From a virus, in the IMG/VR virus record IMGVR_UViG_3300033571_027679, positions 1 to 37,782 of that record: DNA of 37,782 bases; one strand, written 5' to 3'. Made by a program: the position numbers and the translations under genes. The notes under the pieces are model-generated. The model made no database searches, was not told the origin of the DNA, and was given only the letters and a program-made list of their open reading frames with translations. Shown one piece after another: positions 6,253 to 15,066 of the stretch (its first letter is position 1; every line of letters starts with the position of its first letter).

Positions 6253-8295
6253 ATGCGCAACCTCAAAATCAAGTATGCTGCTGCCCACAACTTCCTTCCC
6301 TTCGGCCCAGACGGAATACAGCTAACATTCAGTAACTACAAAAACGTAGTACTTGTCCGTGGCGAGAACCGTGATGCAAGGCAGGTTGACCCATCCCTGC
6401 CGAGCGACGAGCTGCGGGTTAGCAGCAACGGGACCGGCAAGAGCAGCATACAGGAGATCATCGTATACGCCCTGTTCGGCAAGACGGTGAAGAGGCCAGA
6501 GAAGCTTGGCGCAAACGACGTAGTCCACAACAAGGTCGGCAAGGACGCAAGGGTTGAGATTGTTTTCGATGAGTACCGTGTTCTGAGGACACGCAAGGAT
6601 GGCGGCAACGACAAGAAGAACAGCCTGAGGCTCTGGCACAGCCCAGAGGGCAGGTGGGAAAAGGACACAGAGATAACGCAGGGCACAATGGCCCTCACCC
6701 AGAAGAAGATCGAGGAGCTCATCGGGCTGAGCTATGACGCATTCGTCAACATATGCATATTCACGGACGACCAGCGGGCGTGCTTCCTCGAGTGCGAGAA
6801 CAAGCAAAAGAAGGAGATAGTGGAGAACATGCTGTCCCTCGGCATGTACAGGGAGTGGCACGACAACGCCCGTGCGATGCGCAAGGACCTTAAGTCCAAG
6901 ATCGACATCAAGACGAGAGAGTTCGAGATTCTCAAGGGCAACGAGGACGACGCCGTCCGGCGGCTCGCCCTCACCAAAGAAAAGGACGTGAAGTGGCGGA
7001 GCGACAAGAAAGACGAGATAGAGCAAATCAATAAAAAGATAGATCAGCTAGTAAAGCTGCTAGAGACGACAGACTCTGGCTTGGAGATAATCGCTTACAA
7101 CAAGGCGCAACAGACTATTCAGGACATCAACGAGAAGCTTCCTGAGCTCGAGAAGTTGAAATCTGGGCTTGAGCAAAAACTTCAAGTGGCCAAGGAGAAA
7201 GAGTCGCAAATTAAGGACGAGGCGTCCAAGATACAGGATTCATATAGAGAGATATCAGGGATAATTAACGATCTAGTGAGTCGCAGGAAGTCCAAGGACT
7301 CCGAACTGCAGAAGCTCAACGCAAATGTCCCTGGCGCCACATGCGACAAGTGCATGGGTGAGGTTCAGGAGGAGAACATCAAGCTTTACGCCGGCAGGAT
7401 CGGGTCTGACATAAGACTGCTGAACGCCGACATTGAGCGATTCATGGCCGAGGGCAAGAAGCTGGGCGAGCAGGCCAAGTCGCTCAAGGAAAAGCAGGAC
7501 AAGATAAAGACCTTAGTTGATCAGAAGGTTGCGGAAATTAGTGCCGTCGAATCTGACATGAGAAAGCTCAGGGATGACCTTGTCAAGGCAAGTCAGGTCC
7601 GTGAGCCCAAAGTCGATCAGCAGCAATCGCTTATCCAGCAGAAGATAGAGTCATTTAAGCAGCAGGCTTTAGACAAGCAGGCCGAGCTTCTGGCCAAGAG
7701 CCCATTCGCCGACATCATAGAGAATGACGAGATCGAGCTTAAGCGCTGCAAGAGCCTTGCTTCCGAGAAGGACCTCGAGGTTAAAGGACTCGAGTCGGAG
7801 CTGCCATACTTCGACTACTGGATCACCGGATTCGGCGACCACGGCATCAGGAAGTGGGTTGTCGACGGCATCATACCCGAGCTCAACAACCGAATTAACT
7901 ACTGGCTTCAGTTCCTGATCGACAACCGTATCACCTTGCGTTTCGACAACGAGCTGAACGAGACGATAGAAAGAAACCCGGCCGACGGCGACCCATACAT
8001 CTACCACGCCATGTCCACTGGCCAGAGAAGGAGGCTGAATCTGGCCGTCAGTCAATCCTTCGCCCACGTGATGTCCATGAGCTCGGGCTCGCTCCCATCC
8101 ATCGTCTTCCTTGACGAAGTTACAACAAACGTGGACCCGCTGGGCGTGCAAGGCATATACAACATGATCATGGAGCTTGCCGAGGATAAACAGGTCTTTG
8201 TCACGACCCACGATCACGACCTGATCAGGATGCTGGACGGCTGCGACAACATCCACATGGTGCTCGAAAACGGCTTTACTAGGCTCGCATCATAA
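6253..8295 (+). CDS. 46: gp46-like (SbcC/Rad50) recombination ATPase subunit
   Basis: SMC-like ATPase partner of gp47. The N-terminal half-site contains SSNGTGKSS (residues ~57-65, Walker A). A long coiled coil follows, with a zinc hook CDKC at residues 364-367. The C-terminal half carries the signature STGQRRRLNL (~586), Walker B IVFLDE (~616) and the H-loop TTHDHD. At 680 residues it is longer than T4 gp46 (560), mostly in the coiled coil. I start at ATG 6253 because MRNLKIK... aligns with the T4 N terminus; the same frame also extends to a TTG at 6163. Bases 6132-6252 otherwise hold no gene that I can support, only a weak TAAATACA-type AT-rich stretch. Confidence 0.92.
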   Translation: MRNLKIKYAAAHNFLPFGPDGIQLTFSNYKNVVLVRGENRDARQVDPSLPSDELRVSSNGTGKSSIQEIIVYALFGKTVKRPEKLGANDVVHNKVGKDARVEIVFDEYRVLRTRKDGGNDKKNSLRLWHSPEGRWEKDTEITQGTMALTQKKIEELIGLSYDAFVNICIFTDDQRACFLECENKQKKEIVENMLSLGMYREWHDNARAMRKDLKSKIDIKTREFEILKGNEDDAVRRLALTKEKDVKWRSDKKDEIEQINKKIDQLVKLLETTDSGLEIIAYNKAQQTIQDINEKLPELEKLKSGLEQKLQVAKEKESQIKDEASKIQDSYREISGIINDLVSRRKSKDSELQKLNANVPGATCDKCMGEVQEENIKLYAGRIGSDIRLLNADIERFMAEGKKLGEQAKSLKEKQDKIKTLVDQKVAEISAVESDMRKLRDDLVKASQVREPKVDQQQSLIQQKIESFKQQALDKQAELLAKSPFADIIENDEIELKRCKSLASEKDLEVKGLESELPYFDYWITGFGDHGIRKWVVDGIIPELNNRINYWLQFLIDNRITLRFDNELNETIERNPADGDPYIYHAMSTGQRRRLNLAVSQSFAHVMSMSSGSLPSIVFLDEVTTNVDPLGVQGIYNMIMELAEDKQVFVTTHDHDLIRMLDGCDNIHMVLENGFTRLAS

Positions 8296-8351
8296 AAATT
8301 GAAACTTGGTGTTTAGATAACCTTCCCGGAATTTTTTTGTCAGGAGGAAAA

Positions 8352-9326
8352 ATGAGCATTTTCGACAAGAGGGTCGCATTCAAGCCTTTCGAGTATCCCG
8401 AGGTCACCGAGTACAAGAACGCAATCACGCACAGCTACTGGCTGGTCAGCGAGTGGAACTTCATCAGCGACATACATGACTTCAACGTAAAGCTCGATTC
8501 TGTCGAGAAGAGCGCTCTGAAGAACGCCATGCTGGCGATATCGCAGATCGAGATTTCGGTGAAAAAGTTCTGGACGAGGCTGGGAGACCGCTTTCCCAAG
8601 GCGGAGTTCGACCAGGTCGGCGTCACTTTCGGCGAGAGCGAGGTTCGCCACTCCGACGCCTACTCTCACCTCCTCGAGGTTCTGGGCATGAACAAGGACT
8701 TCGACCAGCTCATGGAGAACCCAGTCATCCAGGGTCGGGTCGACTACCTCACCAAGTACCTGAAGGGAGCATCGGACAACAGCAACGAGAACTACACGCT
8801 GGCTCTGACGCTTTTCAGCATATTCATCGAGAACGTGAGCCTGTTTAGCCAGTTCGTCATCATCAAGTCATTCAACAAGTACAAGAACTGCCTCAAGGAC
8901 ATCGACAACGTGGTTCAGGCCACCCAGAAGGAGGAACAGATACACGCCCTGCTCGGCGTGTACCTCATCAAGCAGATACACAAGGAGTTCCCCGGCTGGT
9001 TCAACGAGGAGTTCTACGAGAAGCTCTACAGGGCTTGCAAGAAGGCCTACGAGGCCGAGGAGAAAATAATCGACTGGATTTTCGAGGCCGGCGAGCTTAG
9101 CTTCATGCCCAAGTCGGTCGTCAAGGAATATGTCAAAAAGAGGTTCAACGAAAGTCTTCAGATGATCGGCGGGAAGCCCGTATTCGACGTCGACCAGTCG
9201 AAAGTGGCCGAGCTCAAGTGGTTCGAGGACGAGATTCACGCAGAGGTGAACACTGACTTCTTCCACAAGAAGCCGGTGACTTATTCCAAGAAGACCAAGC
9301 CGATCAAGGCCGACGACCTTTTTTAA
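8352..9326 (+). CDS. nrdB: Ribonucleotide reductase class I small subunit NrdB
   Basis: The radical-generating subunit that, with NrdA, makes deoxyribonucleotides from ribonucleoside diphosphates. Iron ligands and the radical tyrosine are visible: EVRH (E97, H100) with Y104 four residues on, E160 in FIENVS, and EEQIH (E195, H198). The first ligand position appears to be Glu67 in QIEISVKKFW, where E. coli has Asp84. It has 324 residues, in the usual range. The ATG at 8352 follows AGGAGG at 8342-8347, so an upstream in-frame TTG is not the start. It lies just upstream of nrdA, with only a short gap between them. Confidence 0.95.
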   Translation: MSIFDKRVAFKPFEYPEVTEYKNAITHSYWLVSEWNFISDIHDFNVKLDSVEKSALKNAMLAISQIEISVKKFWTRLGDRFPKAEFDQVGVTFGESEVRHSDAYSHLLEVLGMNKDFDQLMENPVIQGRVDYLTKYLKGASDNSNENYTLALTLFSIFIENVSLFSQFVIIKSFNKYKNCLKDIDNVVQATQKEEQIHALLGVYLIKQIHKEFPGWFNEEFYEKLYRACKKAYEAEEKIIDWIFEAGELSFMPKSVVKEYVKKRFNESLQMIGGKPVFDVDQSKVAELKWFEDEIHAEVNTDFFHKKPVTYSKKTKPIKADDLF

Positions 9327-9339
9327 CCCGGAGATTGAG

Positions 9340-10977
9340 ATGAGCGAGTACAGGTGGCTTACAGACCTTTCCCAGCAGTTCTTGGAGAGGGACTACCTCG
9401 TAGACGGCCAGACCGTCGATGAGCGTGTCGACGAGATTTGCAACGCAGCGGAGAAGATACTTGCGAAGCCCGGCTTCGCAGCGAGGTTCAAGGAGCACTT
9501 CAAGAAGGGGTGGTACAGCTTCAGCACCCCGATCTGGACGAACTTCGGCAACGACAGAGGGCTGCCGATCTCATGCTTCGGCAGCTTCATCGAGGACTGC
9601 ATGGAGTCCATCGCCTTCACGTGGGCGGAGGTCGCCATGATGACCAAGCACGGCGGCGGCACCAGCGGGTTCTTCGGCAACCTGCGGGAGCGTGGAGCCA
9701 AGATACGCAAGAACGGCGAGAGCTCGGGCGCAGTGCACTTCATGCAGGCGTTCGACAACCTCATCAACGTCGTCAGCCAGGGCAAGACGAGGCGAGGGAA
9801 CTTCGCAGCTTACCTGAACGTGGATCATCCAGACATCATGGAGTTCCTCCAGCTACGCACGGAGGGATGCCCAATTCAAGACCTTTCTTTCGGAGTCTGC
9901 GTCCCAGACAAATGGATGCAGGATATGATCGACGGCGACTCGGAGAAGCGCAAAGTTTGGGCCAAGATACTGGAGAGCAGGTCGAACCTCGGCTTCCCGT
10001 ACATAGCCTTCATCGACAACGCAAACAACGGTGCGCCTGACTGCTACAAGGACACACGCATCACCCACTCGAACCTATGCAGTGAGATTTTCTTGCCAGA
10101 CGGCCCAGACGAATCATTCGTCTGCGACCTGAGCAGCATGAACATCCTCCACTACGACGAGTGGAAGGACACGGACGCAGTCGAGCTGATGGTCTACTTC
10201 CTCGACGCCGTGATGACAGAGTTCATTGATAAGGCCTCGAAAATCCAGTTTATGGAGAGGACGGTCAAGTTCGCACGCCGTCATCGGGCACTCGGAATCG
10301 GCTGGCTCGGCTGGCACAGCTACCTGCAGAGCAAGATGATCGCTTGGGAGAGCATGGAGGCGAAGATCATCAACACGCAGGTCGCCAAGACCATCCGAGA
10401 CGCCTCCTATGCGGCCTCCGCCAAGATGGCGCAGGAGTACGGCGAGCCAGAGGCATGCAAGGGTTTCGGCCGACGGAACACCACGCTGATGGCGATAGCG
10501 CCCACCAAGTCATCGGCGTTCATACTCGGGCAGGTCTCGGAGGGAATCGAGCCGCACAGGACGAACTACTACATCAAGGACTTGCAGAAGGGCAAGTTCA
10601 CGGTCAAGAACCACGAACTCGAGCAGCTTCTGAGAGCCAAGGGAAAGGACGACGAGGCCACGTGGCAGAGCATACTCATCAACGGCGGCAGCGTCCAGCA
10701 CCTTGAATTCCTGTCGGAGCACGAGAAGGACGTATTCAAGACCTTCGCCGAGATCAGCCCGAAGGAGATCATCATCCAGGCCGGCGCAAGGCAGAAGTTC
10801 ATCGATCAGGGGCAGTCTCTGAACCTGATGATCCATCCCTCCATACCGACGAAAGACGTCAACGCCCTCGTTATCGAGGCGTGGAAGCTAGGCGTCAAGA
10901 GCCTTTACTACCAGATTTCGGTTAATGCGGCCCAGAACTTCTCCCGAAACATACTCGCATGCAAGAGCTGCGAGTAG
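9340..10977 (+). CDS. nrdA: Ribonucleotide reductase class I large subunit NrdA, short form without ATP cone
   Basis: Catalytic subunit of ribonucleotide reductase. Active-site residues are intact: C79 and C262 as the redox pair (SCFGSF, VCDLSS), N245-C247-E249 in NLCSE, the radical-transfer pair Y523-Y524 in SLYYQ, and a C-terminal CKSC that reduces the active site. At 545 residues it is about 200 shorter than E. coli or T4 NrdA. The missing part is at the N terminus, where the ATP-cone allosteric domain normally sits. The enzyme would therefore lack dATP feedback inhibition through that domain. The start follows CCGGAGATTGAG. A terminator lies just after the stop. Confidence 0.95.
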   Translation: MSEYRWLTDLSQQFLERDYLVDGQTVDERVDEICNAAEKILAKPGFAARFKEHFKKGWYSFSTPIWTNFGNDRGLPISCFGSFIEDCMESIAFTWAEVAMMTKHGGGTSGFFGNLRERGAKIRKNGESSGAVHFMQAFDNLINVVSQGKTRRGNFAAYLNVDHPDIMEFLQLRTEGCPIQDLSFGVCVPDKWMQDMIDGDSEKRKVWAKILESRSNLGFPYIAFIDNANNGAPDCYKDTRITHSNLCSEIFLPDGPDESFVCDLSSMNILHYDEWKDTDAVELMVYFLDAVMTEFIDKASKIQFMERTVKFARRHRALGIGWLGWHSYLQSKMIAWESMEAKIINTQVAKTIRDASYAASAKMAQEYGEPEACKGFGRRNTTLMAIAPTKSSAFILGQVSEGIEPHRTNYYIKDLQKGKFTVKNHELEQLLRAKGKDDEATWQSILINGGSVQHLEFLSEHEKDVFKTFAEISPKEIIIQAGARQKFIDQGQSLNLMIHPSIPTKDVNALVIEAWKLGVKSLYYQISVNAAQNFSRNILACKSCE

Positions 10978-10990
10978 GGCATGCGTCAAG

Positions 10991-11036
10991 TGGCACCAAG
11001 GCAACAACTACGGTTGTGCTTTGGTGCCAATTTTCT
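10991..11036 (+). terminator. Rho-independent terminator after nrdA
   Basis: A nine-base perfect stem, TGGCACCAA with TTGGTGCCA, encloses an inner stem of GCAACAAC with GTTGTGC (one bulge) around a TACG tetraloop. The sequence ATTTTCTT follows. The hairpin sits between nrdA and the CTP synthase gene, so it closes the gp47-NrdA transcript or lowers expression of the genes beyond. Confidence 0.85.
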
Positions 11037-11081
11037 TAGACTGTCCAACACTCCTTTAAGCGGGATCAACGGGAGTTCGGG

Positions 11082-12737
11082 ATGTCCTGCAAATATATCA
11101 TCGTGGCCGGCGGCGTCTTCAGCGGGACCGGCAAGGGCGTGTCTGCCGCAAGCATAGGCCTTCTTCTCAAACTCAGGGGGCACAGGGTCGACCTTATAAA
11201 GTTCGACCCGTACCTGAACCGCAACGCCGGGATCCTTGCCCCCAGCCAGCATGGCGAGTGCTTTCTGTGCGACGACGGCACCGAGACCGATCTCGACCTC
11301 GGACACTACGAGCGCATCGCCGGCATAAACATGAGCAAGTTGAACATCTGCACCTCGGGCACGCTCCACAAGGAGCTTGACGAGGAACAGGAAGCTGGCA
11401 AGTACCTCGGCCAGACCATTCAAGTCGTTCCGCACCTGACAAACAAGATCATCGACAGGCTGACACAGATCGGCTGTGACAAGGACGTGGTGGTAGTAGA
11501 GATTGGCGGCACTATCGGAGACAGCGAGAGCGACTCGTTCTTCGAGGCCGTCAGGCAGTTCAAGCAGAAGCTTAAAGACGATGTCCTAGTGGTCATGGTC
11601 GCACCCATACTGTGGGTGCCGACCATCAAAGAGCTCAAAACCAAGCCGCTTCAGAATTCCGTAAAAGATTTGCAGAGCTACGGCCTTCAGCCCGACATGA
11701 TCTTCTGCCGCTGCGACAGGCAGATACCAGAAAAGGTGCTCAATAAGATTTCGCAGTTCACAAACGTGCGCCGTGAGTGCGTTATCGAGGCTCCTGACGT
11801 GAGCACCATCTACAAAGTGCCGCTGGAGTTCTATGACCGCCACGTTGACGACCTGTTCGTTGACCTTTTTCGGCTTGGCAGGAGCTCTTGCAGGATTCAC
11901 AAGTACCGGGACTTCGTCGAACGCTACGACAATCAGGATGTCGAGACCGTCACCGTCGGTATCATCGGCAAGTATGAGAACTGCGACGAGGCGTACATCT
12001 CCCTTAAGGAGGCGCTGACGCACGCCGCCGTTAGCCAGAACATCAAGATCGAGATCAAGTGGATCAACGCCGAGGATCTAGAGAAATACAAAGATAACCG
12101 TGGATTGCACAAGTACTTTGAAGATGTCGATGGGGTGATTGTGCCCGGCGGCTTCGATGCCCGTGGTGTCGAGGGCAAGATCAAGGCGATCCAGTACGTT
12201 CGTGAGAAGAGGATACCTTTTCTCGGCATATGCCTCGGCCTGCAGATGGCCGTGGTGGAGTTTGCAAGGAATGTCTGCGGCATGAACTCGGCGAACAGCC
12301 TTGAGTTCGACAGCACCACCGCACACCCTGTCGTCCACTTCGTGGAAGGGCAAAAGGAGCTCAAGACCAAGTCCGCAAACATGAGGCTGGGCTCCTACGA
12401 GTGCGAGCTCAGCAAGGACAGCCTCGCACACGAGCTTTACGGCGGAAAGGTCGTGTCAGAGAGGCACAGGCACAGGTATGAGGTAAATCCTGAATACATC
12501 GAGACTTACGCAAAGAAAGGCCTCAGGGTCAGCGGCGTCAGCACCGCAGCCAACGGCCAGCCTGGGCTCATCGAGATCATGGAGCTGGACAGGTCACACC
12601 ACCCTTACTTCATAGGCACGCAGGCCCACCCTGAGTTCAAGAGCCGTCTAATGGCCGCAGCCCCGCTGTTCAAGGGACTTATCTCGGCAGCCGTCGCCGA
12701 CAGGAAGATCAGCGAAACCAAGATGCACACGGCATAG
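11082..12737 (+). CDS. pyrG: CTP synthase
   Basis: Makes CTP from UTP, ATP and glutamine. The N-terminal synthase domain shows the loop GGVFSGTGKGVSAAS (residues ~10-24) and the family motifs KFDPYLN, QHGE and DGTETDLDLGHYER. The C-terminal glutaminase domain has the nucleophile motif FLGICLGLQMAV and the catalytic His-x-Glu in AHPEF. At 551 residues it is full length (E. coli 545) and all key residues appear intact. The ATG follows CGGGAGTTCGGG. Positioned after nrdB-nrdA, it probably raises the cytidine pool that ribonucleotide reductase draws on. CTP synthase is uncommon in phages and is seen mainly in large genomes. Confidence 0.95.
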   Translation: MSCKYIIVAGGVFSGTGKGVSAASIGLLLKLRGHRVDLIKFDPYLNRNAGILAPSQHGECFLCDDGTETDLDLGHYERIAGINMSKLNICTSGTLHKELDEEQEAGKYLGQTIQVVPHLTNKIIDRLTQIGCDKDVVVVEIGGTIGDSESDSFFEAVRQFKQKLKDDVLVVMVAPILWVPTIKELKTKPLQNSVKDLQSYGLQPDMIFCRCDRQIPEKVLNKISQFTNVRRECVIEAPDVSTIYKVPLEFYDRHVDDLFVDLFRLGRSSCRIHKYRDFVERYDNQDVETVTVGIIGKYENCDEAYISLKEALTHAAVSQNIKIEIKWINAEDLEKYKDNRGLHKYFEDVDGVIVPGGFDARGVEGKIKAIQYVREKRIPFLGICLGLQMAVVEFARNVCGMNSANSLEFDSTTAHPVVHFVEGQKELKTKSANMRLGSYECELSKDSLAHELYGGKVVSERHRHRYEVNPEYIETYAKKGLRVSGVSTAANGQPGLIEIMELDRSHHPYFIGTQAHPEFKSRLMAAAPLFKGLISAAVADRKISETKMHTA

Positions 12738-12744
12738 ATAACGC

Positions 12745-13320
12745 ATGAACTTCAAAGAGTTTCTCCTTAACGAGCAGCAGGCTTATCTCGGTCAGAAGGT
12801 CGGCGACATACTCACGGCCGTGCAGGAACTGCAGACTGACGCAGCCAACATGGGCACACGGGACCTCGTCCGATACACCCAGCAGATCATCAACCAGATA
12901 AGGCCGATCCTTCACAGCAGTTGGCCCCGTGAGGAGAAGAAGTTCCTGCTGGTGCTCCAGAAGGTCGGCTTCAGCCTAGCCAAGGCAATCGACGAGAAGG
13001 GCGACCTTGCAGGCAAAATATCCGGCTCGGCCAAGGTGCTCGAGAAGCTTGTCGCCGACCTTGGCGTGCCGATATCCAAGATGACTCCGACCGAGCCGTC
13101 CAAGCGTGGTGACAGCAAGGGCACGGACATGTCTGCGGGGGCTGAGGCGTCTGCGGCAAAAGTGCCGGCCGAAGATGGCCCTAAGTCTGCGAACGCAGCG
13201 GCACCAGAACAGCCCGGCAGCGTCGATGCAGTCCCGCAGGGAAGCCCGCCCACTCCGCCGGGCCAAGACATTTACGCACCCGGCCTCGGCGGCAGCAGCG
13301 GGCCTATGGACGCCTTCTGA
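12745..13320 (+). CDS. Virion-type protein with capsid-targeting-like N terminus (191 aa)
   Basis: Unrecognised protein that opens MNFKEFLLNEQQAYLG. Residues 1-10 match the T4 capsid-targeting sequence in length and pattern and end in LNE, a fit to the prohead protease site. Residues ~11-115 are helical with regular hydrophobic spacing. Residues ~115-191 are a low-complexity Ala/Pro/Gly/Ser tail, as seen in other packaged or scaffold-like phage proteins. It starts seven bases after the CTP synthase stop without a clear ribosome binding site, so it is likely translated by reinitiation. Its place among metabolic genes is odd for a virion component. Confidence 0.65.
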   Translation: MNFKEFLLNEQQAYLGQKVGDILTAVQELQTDAANMGTRDLVRYTQQIINQIRPILHSSWPREEKKFLLVLQKVGFSLAKAIDEKGDLAGKISGSAKVLEKLVADLGVPISKMTPTEPSKRGDSKGTDMSAGAEASAAKVPAEDGPKSANAAAPEQPGSVDAVPQGSPPTPPGQDIYAPGLGGSSGPMDAF

Positions 13321-13339
13321 TAAAAGCGTGAGGTGAACC

Positions 13340-14479
13340 ATTTGCGGCATCGCAGGATTTATAGGCGAGTCTAAGTCGCCCGACATAAGCTTCGAGATAA
13401 TCAGCGGTTTGCTCGAGAGGAGCGAGATCCGTGGCGTTGACGCTTCAGGCTACTGGGGCGTGGATAAGCTCGGGGAGGTCTACTACCACAAGGAGCCAAC
13501 GAGGAGCGGGCTCTTCGTCAGGAAGTCGGTCTGGTCAGCCCTGAGGGATCGTCAGACCGACGTGATGATCGTCCACGCACGAGGTGCGTCCAAAGGCGTC
13601 GGCCTGCCATCCGACAACGGCAACAACCACCCTTTCACTAGCTCGGACAGGTCGCTTGCTCTGGTGCACAACGGGCGCATAGACGACTGCGAGTACTCGG
13701 TTCTGAAGAAAAAGTACGCAGTGAAGACCGACTGTGACTCTGAGATCCTGATCCGCATCATCCAGGCGGCGGAGGCAGACCAATCCAGAAACAGGCTCGG
13801 CGGAATATCCGACGTGTTCGGCCTTATCAACCACGGGCATATGGCCGTGGCGGTCGCCGAGAGGGTGTCGGCCGACGAGAGGTCGCTCTGGCTATTCAGG
13901 AACCAGCACAGGCCTCTGTGGCTCGTTGACCTGCGCAGCCAGCTAGGCCAGATATTCTTTATGTCGGAGCCGGCCATCTGGCAGGAAGCGTTGAGTTCCT
14001 GTCCCATAGCGAAGTCTGCGATCGACTCGGTCAAGGTCGTGGAGTTGCCACCTTACGAGATTTGGGAGTTCAACATCGACCAGTCGCAAAGGGTTTGCTC
14101 CCACGTTGTTCGCTACATGGTTCAAAAGGGCAAGGAGAGGCCTTGGGAGATGCAGGGGCCGATAGTGCCGCTGCGGCAAGTTGATCCGCCTTTTCTCGTT
14201 CACACTATGCTGGACGACGACGACCTTATCGACCAGGAGAGATACTCTTGCGATTCCGGACTCAGGCTGGATTTGCTTAATGACAGGTGCGACTCTCTTA
14301 TAGATGCCGTCAACGATGTCAGGCAGGCATCGGAGGCCATGACTCAGGACGGTCTGCTGTCGAAGGATGGCTTTGACTGCATAGTGTCGTCGCTTGACGG
14401 CAAGCTCAGGGAACTGCAGGAGTTGGTTTCGCTGGCGAGGAAAGGTTTTGTCCAACCAGACTCGTCCCGTGCCGGATAG
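13340..14479 (+). CDS. Class II glutamine amidotransferase domain protein with AUU start
   Basis: A 379-residue Ntn-type glutaminase that would release ammonia from glutamine using an N-terminal cysteine. Motifs of the GlmS/PurF/AsnB class are all present: CGIAGFIG (C2), RGVDASG (31-37), HARGASKG (79-86), NNHPF (95-99), HNGRI (110-114) and DSE (133-135). No SIS, phosphoribosyltransferase or synthetase motif is visible after residue ~220, so the acceptor is unknown. The frame opens after a TGA at 13334-13336, and the only codons before the essential Cys are ACC and ATT. AGGTGA lies just upstream. The start is therefore probably ATT (AUU) at 13340; a sequence error is the alternative. Confidence 0.85.
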   Translation: MCGIAGFIGESKSPDISFEIISGLLERSEIRGVDASGYWGVDKLGEVYYHKEPTRSGLFVRKSVWSALRDRQTDVMIVHARGASKGVGLPSDNGNNHPFTSSDRSLALVHNGRIDDCEYSVLKKKYAVKTDCDSEILIRIIQAAEADQSRNRLGGISDVFGLINHGHMAVAVAERVSADERSLWLFRNQHRPLWLVDLRSQLGQIFFMSEPAIWQEALSSCPIAKSAIDSVKVVELPPYEIWEFNIDQSQRVCSHVVRYMVQKGKERPWEMQGPIVPLRQVDPPFLVHTMLDDDDLIDQERYSCDSGLRLDLLNDRCDSLIDAVNDVRQASEAMTQDGLLSKDGFDCIVSSLDGKLRELQELVSLARKGFVQPDSSRAG

Positions 14480-14505
14480 GCAAGGGGATGATCTGAAAGG
14501 AATAG

Positions 14506-15066
14506 ATGCACTCTTTTGAAGAATTCGATGATTTTGTCAATGACGACTTGACCAAACCAAGGAAAAAGCGCAAGAACGGAAAGCGCAAGGGAAACAGGAC
14601 GGAGCTTGACCTCACCAAGGTTCTGAACGCCAGGTTCGGCACGGGCTTCTCAAGGTCGGTGGGTTCAGGCAACAGGTGGAGCCAGGTGAGTCACCTGCCG
14701 AAGCACGCACGGGACGTGTTCTCCGGCGATCTGGTCGTCCCTGTGGGATTCAGGTTCGCAATAGAGAGCAAGGGTGGCTACGACGGGATTGACATCAACA
14801 GCCTATTTGTTCGTGGCAACAGCGAGCTAGACAGCTTCCTAAAGCAGGCTTTCGACGACGGTCGGAGGTGCGGCAGGATGCCGATGCTCTGCTGGAAGAG
14901 GACGAGGAAGCCTTGGCTGGCTTTCGTTCTCACCAAGGATCTTGGCGACCACGACTTCAAGTACACGATAAGGTATGGGGAATGGACCGGAGTGGCCCTC
15001 GAGCACCTTCTCAAGCTCAAGGACCATTTCTTCATCGACGCCTCAGTTGATAAGCCTTCCGCTTAG
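14506..15066 (+). CDS. PD-(D/E)XK-type nuclease, Holliday-junction-resolvase-like
   Basis: A 186-residue protein with a very basic N-terminal stretch (PRKKRKNGKRKGNR). A restriction-endonuclease-like core follows: E33, then SVGSGNRWSQ, then D75 in SGDLVVP and E87-S-K89 in FAIESKGGYD. The E...GD...ExK arrangement matches small archaeal-Hjc-like resolvases and related nucleases that cut branched DNA or DNA ends. T4 uses the unrelated gp49 for branch resolution, so this may replace it. The start MHSFEEFDDF faintly resembles the targeting peptides but has no [LI]xE site nearby. AAGGA precedes the ATG. The last 24 bases overlap the convergent next gene. Confidence 0.7.
   Translation: MHSFEEFDDFVNDDLTKPRKKRKNGKRKGNRTELDLTKVLNARFGTGFSRSVGSGNRWSQVSHLPKHARDVFSGDLVVPVGFRFAIESKGGYDGIDINSLFVRGNSELDSFLKQAFDDGRRCGRMPMLCWKRTRKPWLAFVLTKDLGDHDFKYTIRYGEWTGVALEHLLKLKDHFFIDASVDKPSA

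Noticed and set aside
8337-8351. TTG start for NrdB
   Set aside because: The codons TTG TCA GGA GGA AAA contain the ribosome binding site AGGAGG itself; the ATG at 8352 is correctly spaced from it.
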